From assembly GCA_026692885.1 (NCBI GenBank), contig JAPLNJ010000065.1:1-6978 (forward strand): a stretch of DNA of 6,978 bases. The letters are read 5' to 3'. This document shows positions 1 through 5,930 of the stretch, in pieces. Source of the DNA: Planctomycetota bacterium (GTDB lineage: Bacteria; Planctomycetota; Planctomycetia; Pirellulales; Pirellulaceae). The first letter of the stretch is position 1; every line of letters begins with the position of its first letter. The translations under genes were made by a program, and so were the position numbers. The notes under the pieces were generated by a model. The model had not been told where the DNA came from, searched no databases, and saw nothing but the letters and a program-made list of their open reading frames with translations.

Positions 1-1
1 C

Positions 2-808
2 GGCGGGATCGACGGCGCGACGACCCATCTGGCCGAACAGGTCGTGGCCAAGGCCCGGCTCCCCCTGCTCAGCGCCGGCAGCACCGACCGCACCGTCAAC
101 CTGGCCAACGTCCCCTGGATGTTCTCTTGCCTCCCGGGCGATCAGCTGCAGGCCCCCATCCTTGTCGAGCGGGTGGCGGCGACCATCGGCAAGCGGTCGT
201 TTGTGGAGATCACGACCGATGACCATGACTCGCGGCAGTTCGCGGTCGAGTTGAGCCGAGCCTTGAACCAGCAGCAAATATCGCCGCAGTATCACTACAC
301 CTGCAAGGCCTCGGCGGAAGACGTAGCCGAGGTGATCGGGCGGACGGTGCAAGCTGCTCCAGCAGCCGTGTTGTGCGTGGCCGACGCCCACGATACGGCG
401 AAACTCATGCTCCGGTTACGCGAGGCGGGCTATCGCGGGCCGGTGTTCGGCGGACCGGCGATGGGGCGGCGCCGCTTTCTTCAAGAAGCCGGCCGCGCCG
501 CCGAGGGCGTGGTGTTTCCGCTGCTCGTGGATCGGGATGCCGATTCCCAGCCGTTTCGCGAGGCATTTCTCAGTAAGTGCGGCACGGAACCCGATTTTGC
601 CGCGACCTGCAGCTACGACGCAGTCAAGCTGCTCGTGGCAGCCATCCGCCAAGCCGGCCTGAACCGCGCCCGGATCGGTGACGCCATTCGAGAGCTTGCT
701 CCATGGCCAGGAGCCGCCGGCACGATCCAGTGGGATCCCTTGGGCAGCAATCGCCGACCCGTGCGGCTCGGCACGATCCGAGAAGGACGCATCGTGCAGG
801 CCTCTTGA
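2..808 (+). CDS. ABC transporter substrate-binding protein, branched-chain amino acid type (5'-truncated by window edge)
   Basis: The open frame runs in from the left edge, so the signal peptide and most of the first lobe lie outside; 268 residues are visible. The first visible residues (GGIDGATTHLAEQVVAKARL, then PLLSAGSTDRTVNL) match the part of Peripla_BP_6 / LivK-type binding proteins where the ligand pocket begins. The end (SYDAVKLLVAAIRQAGL, then GTIQWDPLGSN) matches the closing part of the second lobe and the usual C-terminal strand. Such proteins bind a small ligand in the periplasm and hand it to a LivHMGF-type permease. No permease or ATPase gene is in the window, so the ligand is unknown; amino acids are the family default. 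A GTG at 44 is an internal Val, not the start, because the homologous frame continues upstream of it. It converges on gmd across a hairpin-rich spacer. Confidence 0.85.
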   Translation, partial: GGIDGATTHLAEQVVAKARLPLLSAGSTDRTVNLANVPWMFSCLPGDQLQAPILVERVAATIGKRSFVEITTDDHDSRQFAVELSRALNQQQISPQYHYTCKASAEDVAEVIGRTVQAAPAAVLCVADAHDTAKLMLRLREAGYRGPVFGGPAMGRRRFLQEAGRAAEGVVFPLLVDRDADSQPFREAFLSKCGTEPDFAATCSYDAVKLLVAAIRQAGLNRARIGDAIRELAPWPGAAGTIQWDPLGSNRRPVRLGTIREGRIVQAS

Positions 809-848
809 TATCCGGCTGCGTCTGGAGAGGCTGTGAAAGAATCGTAGG

Positions 849-957
849 GTGAGCGGCAGGAAATAACTTACCCGACTTAATGTAGGATGGTCTTCCAAGA
901 CCGTCCCGATCGGCCTGGAAAGGCCGACCTACGGGTAAGTTTTTTCCTGCCGCTCGC
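849..957. repeat. Composite nested inverted repeat (25-nt arms around two small palindromes)
   Basis: The left arm 849-873 (GTGAGCGGCAGGAAATAACT then TACCC) and the right arm 933-957 are inverted copies matching at 23 of 25 positions. The 59 bases between them hold two smaller palindromic modules. GGTCTTCCAAGACC (889-902) is a perfect 14-nt palindrome. GGCC-TGGAAA-GGCC (912-925) is a small stem. The pair is bracketed by GTAGG (882-886) and CCTAC (928-932), which also pair. This nested build, with recurring 'GTAGG...CCTAC' brackets, resembles dispersed intergenic repeats of planctomycete genomes. It could act as a bidirectional terminator or a REP-like element; the sequence alone does not decide. 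Confidence 0.8.
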
Positions 958-960
958 CTA

Positions 961-1012
961 GGCTGGGTTGTGTCCACCACAAGTGCGCGTGCCTGGTGGG
1001 CACAGCCCAACC
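961..1012. repeat. Imperfect inverted repeat, 17-nt arms
   Basis: GGCTGGGTTGTGTCCAC (961-977) and GTGGGCACAGCCCAACC (996-1012) are inverted copies with three differences in 17. Two of these are T-G wobbles in a plus-strand RNA and the third is C-A, which becomes a G-U wobble in the minus-strand RNA. Wobble-compatible differences suggest that RNA pairing, rather than DNA identity, may have been kept. An alternative pairing of CGTGCC (988-993) with GGCACG (1013-1018) overlaps it, so two exclusive folds are possible. Confidence 0.6.
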
Positions 1013-1086
1013 GGCACGTCTTCCGCGCCAGGCGGGAAAGCCTGACTTACTAAGCGGCTGGAAAAGAACAAGTCCGCAGTTTGACC

Positions 1087-1145
1087 GTAGGACGGATTGG
1101 CACTTCGGCCCGATGTTTCGGGGCCGAAGTGCCAATCCGTCCTAC
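1087..1145. repeat. Perfect 25-bp inverted repeat (long hairpin)
   Basis: Positions 1087-1111 (GTAGGACGGATTGGCACTTC then GGCCC) and 1121-1145 are exact inverted copies, 25 of 25, separated by a 9-base loop, GATGTTTCG. Part of the loop can extend the stem past one bulged base. The hairpin starts 33 bases past the gmd stop codon, so it would form at the 3' end of the gmd transcript. No T run follows on either strand, so it is not a classical intrinsic terminator. The shared GTAGGA...CCTAC ends with the repeat at 882-932 suggest they belong to one family. Confidence 0.9.
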
Positions 1146-1177
1146 CACCGATCTGCCAGGTTATTGCTTTACAGCCA

Positions 1178-2161
1178 CTAACGGCGCCCGCCTGACCGCA
1201 GTTCCGCCAAGTCGTGATCGACCATCATCCGCACGAGTTCTTCAAATCGGCAGGTCGGCTTCCAGCCCAGTCGCTGGGCCGCCCGGCTGGCGTTGCCGAG
1301 CAGTAAGTTGACTTCCGCGGGTCGGAATAGACACTCGTCGATTTTCACGTAGTCCCGATAATCCAAGCCCACGTGGGCGAAGGCCAGCTCACAGAATTCG
1401 CGGACGGAATGCGTTTCACCCGTCGCGATGACATAGTCGTCCGGCGCATCCTGCTGCAGCATCAGGTGCATGGCGCGGACGTAGTCCCGCGCAAACCCCC
1501 AGTCCCGTTTAGCGTCCAAGTTGCCCAACGGCAGTTGGTCCGCCAAGCCCAGCTTAATCCGTGCCGCGTACGACGAAATCTTCCGGGTCACGAATTCGTA
1601 GCCGCGGCGGGGTGATTCGTGGTTGAACAAAATCCCAGAGCACACGAACAGATTGTAGGCTTCGCGATAATTTCGCGCCAGATGGAAGCCGGTGACTTTC
1701 GAAATCCCGTACGGCGAACGCGGATGGAACGGCGTGGTCTCGGTTTGAGGGACCTCCGACACCTTGCCGAACATCTCGCTGGAACCTGCGAAGTAAGTCC
1801 GACAATTCGGTGCACACTGACGCATCGACTCGAGCACAAAGTGGGTTCCGTCGATATTCGAACTCAACGTGGAGAAGGCGTCATCGAAGGAGTAGGACAC
1901 GAAGCTTTGTGCCGCCAGATGATACAGCTCATCCGGTTGGATCTTGGCGATCACCGAGTACAGGCTGGGAAAACTCTCCAGGCTGGCCGCGTGCAACTGG
2001 ATGCGGTCCTGGATACCTGCCAAACGAGACATGCGGTGCGCGGGGTCTTCCAGGGCCACGCGCCGCACCAGGCCATGGACCTCGTAGCCCAATTCCAGTA
2101 ACCATTCGGCGAGGTAGGAACCGTCTTGTCCGGTGATTCCTGTAATGCAAGCACGCTTCAC
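1178..2161 (-). CDS. gmd: GDP-mannose 4,6-dehydratase
   Basis: A 327-residue short-chain dehydrogenase/reductase that converts GDP-mannose to GDP-4-keto-6-deoxymannose, using bound NADP. This is the first step to GDP-fucose, GDP-rhamnose or related 6-deoxyhexoses for surface glycans. The Rossmann motif TGITGQDGSYL gives G8, G11 and G14. VHGLVRR (28-34) is the cofactor-binding stretch typical of the family. SSE at 127-129 holds S127 (where many members have Thr) and E129, with Y151 and K155 in SPYGISK completing the catalytic set. GILFNHESPRRG (176-187) and VTRKI are family signatures. The start is GTG at 2161, preceded by GGGAG with a 7-base gap. A longer frame reaches ATG at 2284, but its 41 extra residues precede the Rossmann fold and look non-homologous. 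Length is usual for bacterial Gmd. No partner reductase or epimerase gene is in the window. Confidence 0.95.
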   Translation of the reverse strand: MKRACITGITGQDGSYLAEWLLELGYEVHGLVRRVALEDPAHRMSRLAGIQDRIQLHAASLESFPSLYSVIAKIQPDELYHLAAQSFVSYSFDDAFSTLSSNIDGTHFVLESMRQCAPNCRTYFAGSSEMFGKVSEVPQTETTPFHPRSPYGISKVTGFHLARNYREAYNLFVCSGILFNHESPRRGYEFVTRKISSYAARIKLGLADQLPLGNLDAKRDWGFARDYVRAMHLMLQQDAPDDYVIATGETHSVREFCELAFAHVGLDYRDYVKIDECLFRPAEVNLLLGNASRAAQRLGWKPTCRFEELVRMMVDHDLAELRSGGRR

Positions 2162-2168
2162 GCGATTT

Positions 2169-2173
2169 CTCCC
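2169..2173 (-). promoter_or_regulatory. Ribosome binding site of gmd
   Basis: GGGAG on the minus strand lies 7 bases before the GTG at 2161. It decides the start: it places initiation directly before KRACITGITGQDG, the first strand of the Rossmann fold, rather than at the ATG 41 codons upstream. Confidence 0.7.
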
Positions 2174-2485
2174 ATCAGCCACTGCGGGTTGTCCCGCACG
2201 GTTGTGCCACCGGCCCCGGCCCTCGGCAAGGAACGGCCTCGCGGCACGCATGTGTCCGGAGGCCCCACTCCAGCCCGACTCCACAAGTTATCGCGACAGT
2301 TGCCCGTAAGCAAGCGGAGACCTTCAATACCTTGACGGGAGACGAGGCCGTGCAGCTGAGGATGGAAACGCATCCGCAAGTGGCCAGTGGTCTTCGTCGT
2401 GGCGTGGGGTTGCTAAGTGGTGCATGCTCATGCTACGTTGTGGGCGTTTGAGTTGGCAGAACACTTTCCCCGAATTGCGGAGGCT

Positions 2486-2515
2486 TTGAGTTTCGGCTAC
2501 TAATATTGGTACAGT
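2486..2515 (+). promoter_or_regulatory. Possible promoter of tRNA-Ser
   Basis: TTGAGT (2486-2491) and TACAGT (2510-2515) are separated by 18 bases and lie about 34 bases before the tRNA. An overlapping TAATAT (2501-2506) is an alternative -10, but its best -35 (TTGCGG at 2475-2480) has a 20-base gap. The call rests on consensus matching only. Confidence 0.35.
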
Positions 2516-2549
2516 AGCGTATACAGCAGAATCAAAAGACCTGGTTCTC

Positions 2550-2631
2550 GGAGGGTAAGCGAATGGTTAGCGGTCTGATTCGAAATCAGATGCCGGGCAA
2601 CCGGTTGCGGGTTCGACTCCCGTGCCCTCCG
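2550..2631 (+). tRNA. tRNA-Ser (anticodon CGA)
   Basis: The acceptor stem is GGAGGGT (2550-2556) with GCCCTCC (2624-2630), with a G discriminator at 2631 as usual for serine tRNA. The anticodon stem TCTGA/TCAGA encloses the loop TTCGAAA, giving anticodon CGA (2581-2583) for codon UCG. The long variable arm CCGG-GCAA-CCGG (2593-2604) makes it class II. The T arm is GCGGG-TTCGACT-CCCGT (2607-2623). CCA is not encoded. Odd points: the base after the acceptor stem is A rather than the near-universal T8, and the D arm is short, with only GC/GC clearly paired around GAATGGTTA. An intrinsic terminator follows. Its 3' half is the usual kind of target for tyrosine integrases, and an integrase remnant lies about 3.8 kb away. 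Confidence 0.93.
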
Positions 2632-2657
2632 CTTGACAATCGGTGACAACCGATGCC

Positions 2658-2688
2658 AAACCCCTTGCCCCGCAAGGGGTTTTGTTTT
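2658..2688 (+). terminator. Intrinsic terminator of tRNA-Ser
   Basis: AAACCCCTTGC (2658-2668) pairs exactly with GCAAGGGGTTT (2672-2682) across a 3-base loop, followed by TGTTTT. It sits 26 bases after the tRNA. A smaller 6-bp stem, ATCGGT/ACCGAT (2639-2654), lies between the tRNA and the terminator. Confidence 0.85.
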
Positions 2689-2759
2689 GCGCAGTCAGGA
2701 AACCCAGAAGTGGTAGTCGCGACGATCCGTGCCACCCCGCGACACCAAAAGACAGAATT

Positions 2760-2779
2760 TGGTACATACTGTGGTACAT
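2760..2779. repeat. Direct repeat TGGTACAT x2
   Basis: TGGTACAT occurs at 2760-2767 and again at 2772-2779, start to start 12 bases apart, so roughly one helical turn. The placement about 130 bases inside the tRNA end is compatible with protein-binding sites such as integrase arm sites or an operator. The role is unproven. Confidence 0.55.
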
Positions 2780-2852
2780 GCGCAGCACCGTCGTCGATCC
2801 TCATTTGCGTCGCCAGCAATCGTGCCCACCTGCCCAAACCGTTCGCGAGCCT

Positions 2853-2887
2853 GTGTCGTTTCGACACGTCGGTCGATGTGACCGACG
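2853..2887. repeat. Two abutting perfect hairpins
   Basis: GTGTCG-TTT-CGACAC (2853-2867) is followed directly by CGTCGGTC-GATGT-GACCGACG (2867-2887), sharing one base. Both stems are perfect, 6 and 8 bp. They lie 57 bases past the stop of the peptidase gene, so they may end its transcript, although no T run follows on the minus strand. Confidence 0.65.
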
Positions 2888-2943
2888 CACACTTACTGCC
2901 CCTGTCCGTCGCAGTCGGCTTGGCGGCTAGTAAGACGGTGGCG

Positions 2944-3795
2944 TCAGCAGTCGCCGGCAGTTGAGGACGACGCCGGCGGCGACAGTGACAAGCATCCCCT
3001 TTGCATAATGTCGATGCTTTCCGGGAAGGGTGTTGCGGCGATGTTGCGGACGGACCTTTTCCACCGCGATTGGACAGCGTCGAGCCAGATGTCGAACGTC
3101 CCCGCGGAGTTACGGGTAAGGGAGAAGACTGGTGCTCCACTCACCCCGTCGAGGTCGCCGAGAGGGACTTCAGCAGGAATCGATGCGTAGAACCGCGGAC
3201 GCGTTGTCGGCGTGAACCCGCCGGCGACCCCGATGAGGCGTTGAACCTGGAAGCAAAAGGGTTCCAGTTCGATCGTGGCATCGTTGTTCGTGAGCCAGGC
3301 GTTGGTGTCGGCGTCGGTTAGCTCAGAAGGCACGCCGCAGATCCAGTATTGAGATACCTCAAGATCCTGGGGGCGATGGAGTTGCAGTTCCCGGACCGGA
3401 GTTGCGCCACGCTCTAAGAGTACGGCCCAGTCGTCGGCTGGCAAACGGATCATGCCGAGGTCCGTACCCGCCGCGTCGTCGTCCTCGAAGGATTGGGGAA
3501 GGCATGCGTAGTCCACGTACACCGGAGTGCAGGAAGGCGAATTGGCTGCCCACGGATTGAGAAGCGCCGATCGCACGATTTGCCGCTGTGCTCGTGGCAG
3601 TTCGACGCCGATATCGTGAAGCAGGTGGCCAGCTGTTATGAAAAGTTGCTCGCCCGCGAACTCCGAAAGGAAGCCGGAGGTGGCGAATCCGCGGGGAGCG
3701 GATTCGTTGCCGTCGGCGTCCACCACGCAATCGACCCAACCGAAGGCTACGAGGTATCGAAGGAGGGTGGAACAAAACTGGTCGGCGATGCTCAT
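2944..3795 (-). CDS. Trypsin-like serine peptidase
   Basis: A 283-residue protein with the chymotrypsin/trypsin-fold catalytic set in the usual order. His57 is in FITAGHLLHD, Asp112 in GTDLGMIRLP, and Ser219 in LDGVSGAPVF (the G-x-S-G-x-P nucleophile motif; here Ala replaces the common second Gly). WLDAVQSRW (237-245) fits the strand after the nucleophile. No signal peptide or membrane segment is clear, so a cytoplasmic role is likely, unlike secreted DegP-type proteases, and no PDZ domain is present. Uncharacterised peptidases of this kind occur next to defence and mobile genes, where they may cut a target after activation. The start is taken at ATG 3795, giving a normal N-terminus, with only a weak AAGG before it. 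The frame stays open to ATG 4008, but those 71 residues show no family likeness. It lies 423 bases downstream of the DUF3800 gene. Confidence 0.75.
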   Translation of the reverse strand: MSIADQFCSTLLRYLVAFGWVDCVVDADGNESAPRGFATSGFLSEFAGEQLFITAGHLLHDIGVELPRAQRQIVRSALLNPWAANSPSCTPVYVDYACLPQSFEDDDAAGTDLGMIRLPADDWAVLLERGATPVRELQLHRPQDLEVSQYWICGVPSELTDADTNAWLTNNDATIELEPFCFQVQRLIGVAGGFTPTTRPRFYASIPAEVPLGDLDGVSGAPVFSLTRNSAGTFDIWLDAVQSRWKRSVRNIAATPFPESIDIMQRGCLSLSPPASSSTAGDC

Positions 3796-4218
3796 GGCCT
3801 TGTGCCTCGTTGTGCAAGTACTTCCTCTGCGGAAACGATCGAAGGTTCGACTTTGTCCACTTTCACCCCGTCGTGCCGCACTTCGGACGATGTGACCTAC
3901 GCGAGCAAAAACGGGGCACCACACGTAAGAAATCGGCCGTTTGTCGAGAGTGCCAGAATGTCGACCAGTTCCGACAATGCACTTGAACTCGGTCACGTCC
4001 CGCGTCATTACGATGGTGACCGTGCCCGTTCCTCCTCAAGCCGCCTGCTCATCTTCTCCTGTTCCGACCGTCGCTTCGTTGTTCATCGTGTCTAGTTTCC
4101 GTTTCAAACCATCCCATCTGACAAAGTCCCGATGGATGAGGGAACGCCCGTCGGGGTTCGCCCGTTACCTAGCGATGTGCGCCCGATCGGTGGATTTAGA
4201 CGGTGGCGTCCCTGTGCG
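3796..4218. other. Spacer upstream of the peptidase gene
   Basis: This 423-base spacer lies between the DUF3800 stop and the chosen peptidase start. The peptidase frame is open from 4008. Further up on the minus strand is a 14-codon frame starting MSRRLEEERARSPS whose stop overlaps that ATG as TAATG, and a 16-codon frame (MNNEATVGTGEDEQAA). A strong GAGGAGG sits inside, 22 bases before ATG 4008, too far to serve it. I cannot support a gene here. It may hold a leader, a promoter, or the residue of a decayed gene. Confidence 0.4.
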
Positions 4219-5328
4219 TCACCCCGCCTGCTGCCGTGCCGTCGCGATCATAGCCGGAAGGTCGTGGAGGAGATCCTCTCCCGCTTCCGCACGTCTTGCC
4301 AACTCGCGCAGTAAGTTTCCGTTCAGCCGAGTCGCGGGATCGTCAGCACAAATCGCATCTGGGTCCGGCGACAAGCTGAACTCCTCGAATGTCGGGGTGA
4401 GCAATCGGAGCCAGGACTTACCCGGTTCCTCCTCGGCGTTGTTGAGTGACCATCTGGTTGCTCCGGCGAAGACGTCCGCCAGCTGCAAACCGGGGACGCG
4501 CTTGCTCGCATGGAACTCGATCGGCCGCGCGAGCCTTACAGCGCGGCCGCGAGCGCCTCCGAACCTCCGTATCATCCGCTCAAGGTCCGCCTGAACCATC
4601 TCGGCAATGTATGGCCCGCTGACCTTTAGCGGCTTCGACTCGTCGCAGATAACCTCCAAGCTCTCGTACACCTGACCCCACGAACGCAGGAGCATGAATA
4701 ATGCGGTGCTGCTCAGGTCCATAGCCCACCGACCGAGTTCTTCATGTTCGTTGAGATCGGCGATGTCTTCGAGGATCTTATCCGGGCTGTTCGCAGCAAT
4801 GCTCGTGATCGCTGCGAGGACGCTGTCTTCCGATGCGCCGCTGGGCGATGGGCCGAGGAGGAGCTTCAGTCCGGCGGCATCACGCTCCTTGACGAGAGAT
4901 TGAACGTCGGCCAGGAGGGCCTCAGCGGTGCCGTCCTTCGCCGCGAAACGTGCATAAAGGACGTTGCTGATGAAGCGATGAAAGCCGATCTCGTAGAATG
5001 CAGATGATTGGTCAGACAGGATCGGCTCGAAGACGTACTCGAAGAACTTGCCCGCAGTGGCGAACCGCTTGTTGGCGACGAACGTCCGGACCGCCTTGAC
5101 GTTGTCTGTCAAGAGACGCGTGATGATTTCCGGTCCGTTCGGGCGTTCGCGGAGTCTCCCGAATTTCAGTTCGCCGGACATGCGAGCCACCGATAGTACG
5201 CGTGAGACTTCCGTTGTCGCGTGTTCCGGACCGATAGCCAAGCTGGTGTACACGAACAGGGGTTCGGCGTCGAGGAACAGGTTGGGGCCACTGTAGCCGG
5301 ATTCGTCGCAGAACAGGGTTCCGTTCAT
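4219..5328 (-). CDS. DUF3800 domain-containing protein (RNase H-like fold)
   Basis: A 369-residue protein. The N-terminus LFCDESGYSG places D8 and E9 on the first strand, the hallmark of DUF3800. SGELKFGRLR (51-60) gives the ELK motif of the second conserved block. VICDESK (226-232) and LQLADVFAGA (281-290, D285) supply the later acidic residues. Together these fit a metal-binding RNase H-like active site, though nuclease activity is not established for the family. The middle (about 100-220) is helical-looking and longer than in minimal members. The start is strong: AGGAGG lies 5 bases before ATG 5328. It follows the truncated nuclease-like gene by 140 bases on the same strand and could share its transcript. 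DUF3800 genes are frequent in phages, islands and defence clusters, which fits this setting. Confidence 0.85.
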   Translation of the reverse strand: MNGTLFCDESGYSGPNLFLDAEPLFVYTSLAIGPEHATTEVSRVLSVARMSGELKFGRLRERPNGPEIITRLLTDNVKAVRTFVANKRFATAGKFFEYVFEPILSDQSSAFYEIGFHRFISNVLYARFAAKDGTAEALLADVQSLVKERDAAGLKLLLGPSPSGASEDSVLAAITSIAANSPDKILEDIADLNEHEELGRWAMDLSSTALFMLLRSWGQVYESLEVICDESKPLKVSGPYIAEMVQADLERMIRRFGGARGRAVRLARPIEFHASKRVPGLQLADVFAGATRWSLNNAEEEPGKSWLRLLTPTFEEFSLSPDPDAICADDPATRLNGNLLRELARRAEAGEDLLHDLPAMIATARQQAG

Positions 5329-5333
5329 CGCAT

Positions 5334-5339
5334 CCTCCT
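5334..5339 (-). promoter_or_regulatory. Ribosome binding site of the DUF3800 gene
   Basis: AGGAGG on the minus strand, 5 bases before ATG 5328, is a full Shine-Dalgarno match and the strongest in the window. It fixes the start so that the CDESG motif begins at residue 7. Confidence 0.85.
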
Positions 5340-5468
5340 ATGCCAGACTCTGGACCGCTGAACCGTTTCAGCAGTCAGCAGCGGCGTGCTTCGTCACATT
5401 GGCCTGGCGGCAGGGGCGCGGATCCACCGTCAGACGCAAGTCTTTCTACTGGTTCGACATCTCGCTTG

Positions 5469-5930
5469 TCAGCGCCCGCTCGGCTTCTTCCTGCGTGTCC
5501 ATGCCACCGTTGCCAGCCACCCACCGGTATAGACATTCTGCATCCTGTGGCTGAAAAGGTCCCAGCCGGCGAGTTCGCCAGCCGCGGTGTCAGCCTCGTC
5601 GGCTACCTTTGCCTGAGTCGGGTTCACGGTTACGGCCTCAATGAAGACCGTCCGGGCCGCCTTTGTGGCGATGTAGTCGGGGACCGGGTTCTTCTCGTCC
5701 AGGGTGAAGCCGTGCGACCGAAGATAGGCGTGGAGGTATAACTCCCAAAGGCGTGCGTCGAAACCGGTCGTCTGGAAGTCCTTGACGAAGTTGCCATCCT
5801 TGTCGTTGACGGTCGCCGCGATGTCCGCGAGCATGCGCAGCGCGGGCTCGAAGCCGCGATGGGCCAATGCCTTGAATGTGTCGTTAAGCCGATCTTCCGG
5901 CACGATGGGGGTCAACAAATCGATTGCCAT
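5469..5930 (-). CDS. PD-(D/E)XK-like family protein, N-terminal part, truncated
   Basis: A 153-residue frame with GGAG 6 bases before ATG 5930. The stretch GNFVKDFQTTGFDARLWELY, followed by a short helix-like segment and PDYIATKAARTVFIEAVTVNPTQ, resembles the first third of an uncharacterised bacterial family that I recall as about 400 residues, with GFDARLWELYLFA and EAVTVNPT-type motifs. The order Asp (PDY) then E-A-V on the next strand looks like a PD-(D/E)XK nuclease fold with the usual Lys position altered. The remaining two thirds of the recalled family are absent: similarity stops after NPTQ and the frame ends at 5469. A coding-like tail (MDTQEEAERALTSEMSNQ, 5446-5502) continues in another frame, pointing to a frameshift or deletion scar. 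It may be a decayed gene. The family memory could not be checked here. Confidence 0.6.
   Translation of the reverse strand: MAIDLLTPIVPEDRLNDTFKALAHRGFEPALRMLADIAATVNDKDGNFVKDFQTTGFDARLWELYLHAYLRSHGFTLDEKNPVPDYIATKAARTVFIEAVTVNPTQAKVADEADTAAGELAGWDLFSHRMQNVYTGGWLATVAWTRRKKPSGR

Larger units (their letters stand above)
809..1177. other. Convergent intergenic spacer filled with hairpin repeats
   Basis: This 369-base stretch separates the 3' ends of the transporter gene and gmd. No credible gene is present: short frames here read only through palindromes. From about 849 to 1145 most of it can be folded into three consecutive hairpins, listed separately. Between the second and third there is a further small stem (AGGC 1030-1033 with GCCT 1040-1043, in a GCGGGAAAGCCTGACTTAC context). 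The position between convergent genes suggests transcription ends here in both directions. Only a T run inside the first repeat (940-945) resembles a classical intrinsic terminator. Confidence 0.7.
2162..2549. other. Divergent spacer between gmd and tRNA-Ser
   Basis: This 388-base stretch must hold the promoter of gmd (leftward) and of the tRNA (rightward). No convincing gene is seen. A 73-codon minus-strand frame (2158-2379) overlaps the gmd start and shows no recognisable motif. The last 90 bases are richer in A and T than the rest and hold the likely tRNA promoter. I see no clear promoter for gmd. Confidence 0.55.
2689..2943. other. Gene-free junction between tRNA terminator and island cargo
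   Basis: No convincing gene is present in these 255 bases. The stretch holds a pair of 8-base direct repeats and two abutting hairpins, listed separately. It lies immediately inside the presumed island boundary, where recombination and regulatory sites of an integrated element would be expected. Confidence 0.5.

Noticed and set aside
809..1177. CRISPR array in the repeat-rich spacer
   Set aside because: The repeats are inverted, each different, and not evenly spaced direct repeats with unique spacers.
2162..2284. N-terminal extension of Gmd to ATG 2284
   Set aside because: The 41 extra residues precede the Rossmann strand that normally begins the protein, and the GTG at 2161 has a well-placed GGGAG.
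2567..3140. Minus-strand frames 2567-2788 and 2586-3140 ending in peptides like GTGVEPATGCPASDFESDR and GHGSRTRNRLPGI
   Set aside because: These are the antisense of the tRNA-Ser gene, a known source of false hypothetical proteins. The rest of each frame overlaps the terminator and the peptidase 3' end and shows no family likeness.
3493..4095. 200-codon plus-strand frame opposite the peptidase gene
   Set aside because: The opposite strand encodes the complete catalytic triad in order, and this frame has no motif.
3941..4594. 217-codon plus-strand frame
   Set aside because: It lies mostly opposite the DUF3800 gene, whose motifs and ribosome binding site are strong. It is Ser/Arg/Pro-rich with no recognisable domain, as expected of a shadow frame.
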